DNA of 22,914 nt from JACNLN01 sp964626495 (GTDB taxonomy: Bacteria > Fidelibacterota > Marinisomatia > Marinisomatales > CAZVFT01): the NCBI GenBank assembly GCA_964626495.1, contig CAZVFT010000037.1, forward strand, positions 1-22,914. Reading direction: 5' to 3'. A program made the position numbers and the translations under genes. Below are positions 22,877 to 22,914 of this stretch, piece after piece; within the stretch, counting starts at the first letter, position 1, and each line of letters opens with the position of its first letter. The notes under the pieces are model-generated. The model saw nothing but the letters and a program-made list of their open reading frames with translations, was not told where the DNA came from and made no database searches.

Positions 22877-22914
22877 CTATGGGAGATAAATGGTCGGTTT
22901 ACGTACTGAGCAGT

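Overview
The window looks like a chromosomal segment from a low-GC, Gram-negative bacterium of the Fibrobacterota-Chlorobiota-Bacteroidota (FCB) group. A Marinimicrobia-like (SAR406) lineage is my best guess. Supporting signs are a GWxTD-domain secreted protein beside a receiver-PEP-binding protein, an OmpA/Opa-like small beta-barrel, a lone SecG gene followed by a tRNA, and palindromic intergenic repeats of a kind I associate with FCB genomes. The taxonomic call is inference from gene content only.

Left edge (1-1014): a gene graveyard. A minus-strand ORF for a cysteine-containing membrane protein with a very basic C-terminal tail abuts, at about position 457, the last ~40 codons of a RhuM-like gene. 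This is followed by the last codons of a type IIG-like restriction-modification protein and then only the first codons of a Fic-like gene. The rest is AT-rich spacer with a 14-bp tandem repeat.

First operon (1015-10752, +): beta-barrel outer-membrane protein, rsmE, HIT-family hydrolase, smc, a GWxTD gene broken by a single in-frame TAA, and a ~1000-residue protein with two receiver-like domains and a PEP/pyruvate-binding (PPDK N-terminal type) domain. Spacings are tight or overlapping from the barrel gene through to the GWxTD gene.

A 0.7-kb repeat-rich gap (10753-11458) holds two copies of a short hairpin unit, a nested palindromic element, and a strong terminator. Then comes minus-strand gdhA (NADP-type glutamate dehydrogenase). 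A 1.1-kb gap (12797-13906) follows with no convincing gene. It contains a REP-like palindrome, several other hairpins, a run of compact stems that may be a structured RNA or a mobile repeat, and a 27-nt direct repeat just upstream of the next operon.

Second operon (13907-18338, +): comF-like phosphoribosyltransferase, pgk, tpiA, secG, tRNA-Leu(GAG) and a TPR protein, closed by a terminator. Third operon (18585-22098, +): acpS, bifunctional nnr (NAD(P)HX epimerase/dehydratase), a VanZ-like membrane protein, and murA, all with short overlaps. A convergent shikimate-kinase-like gene whose substrate-binding residues have largely changed follows, and the window ends with tRNA-Ser(GCT).

Most of the window is ordinary housekeeping content: glycolysis, envelope, chromosome structure and cofactor repair. 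The places worth attention are the left-edge junction, the GWxTD nonsense codon, the receiver-PEP protein, the two repeat-rich gaps and the eroded shikimate kinase.
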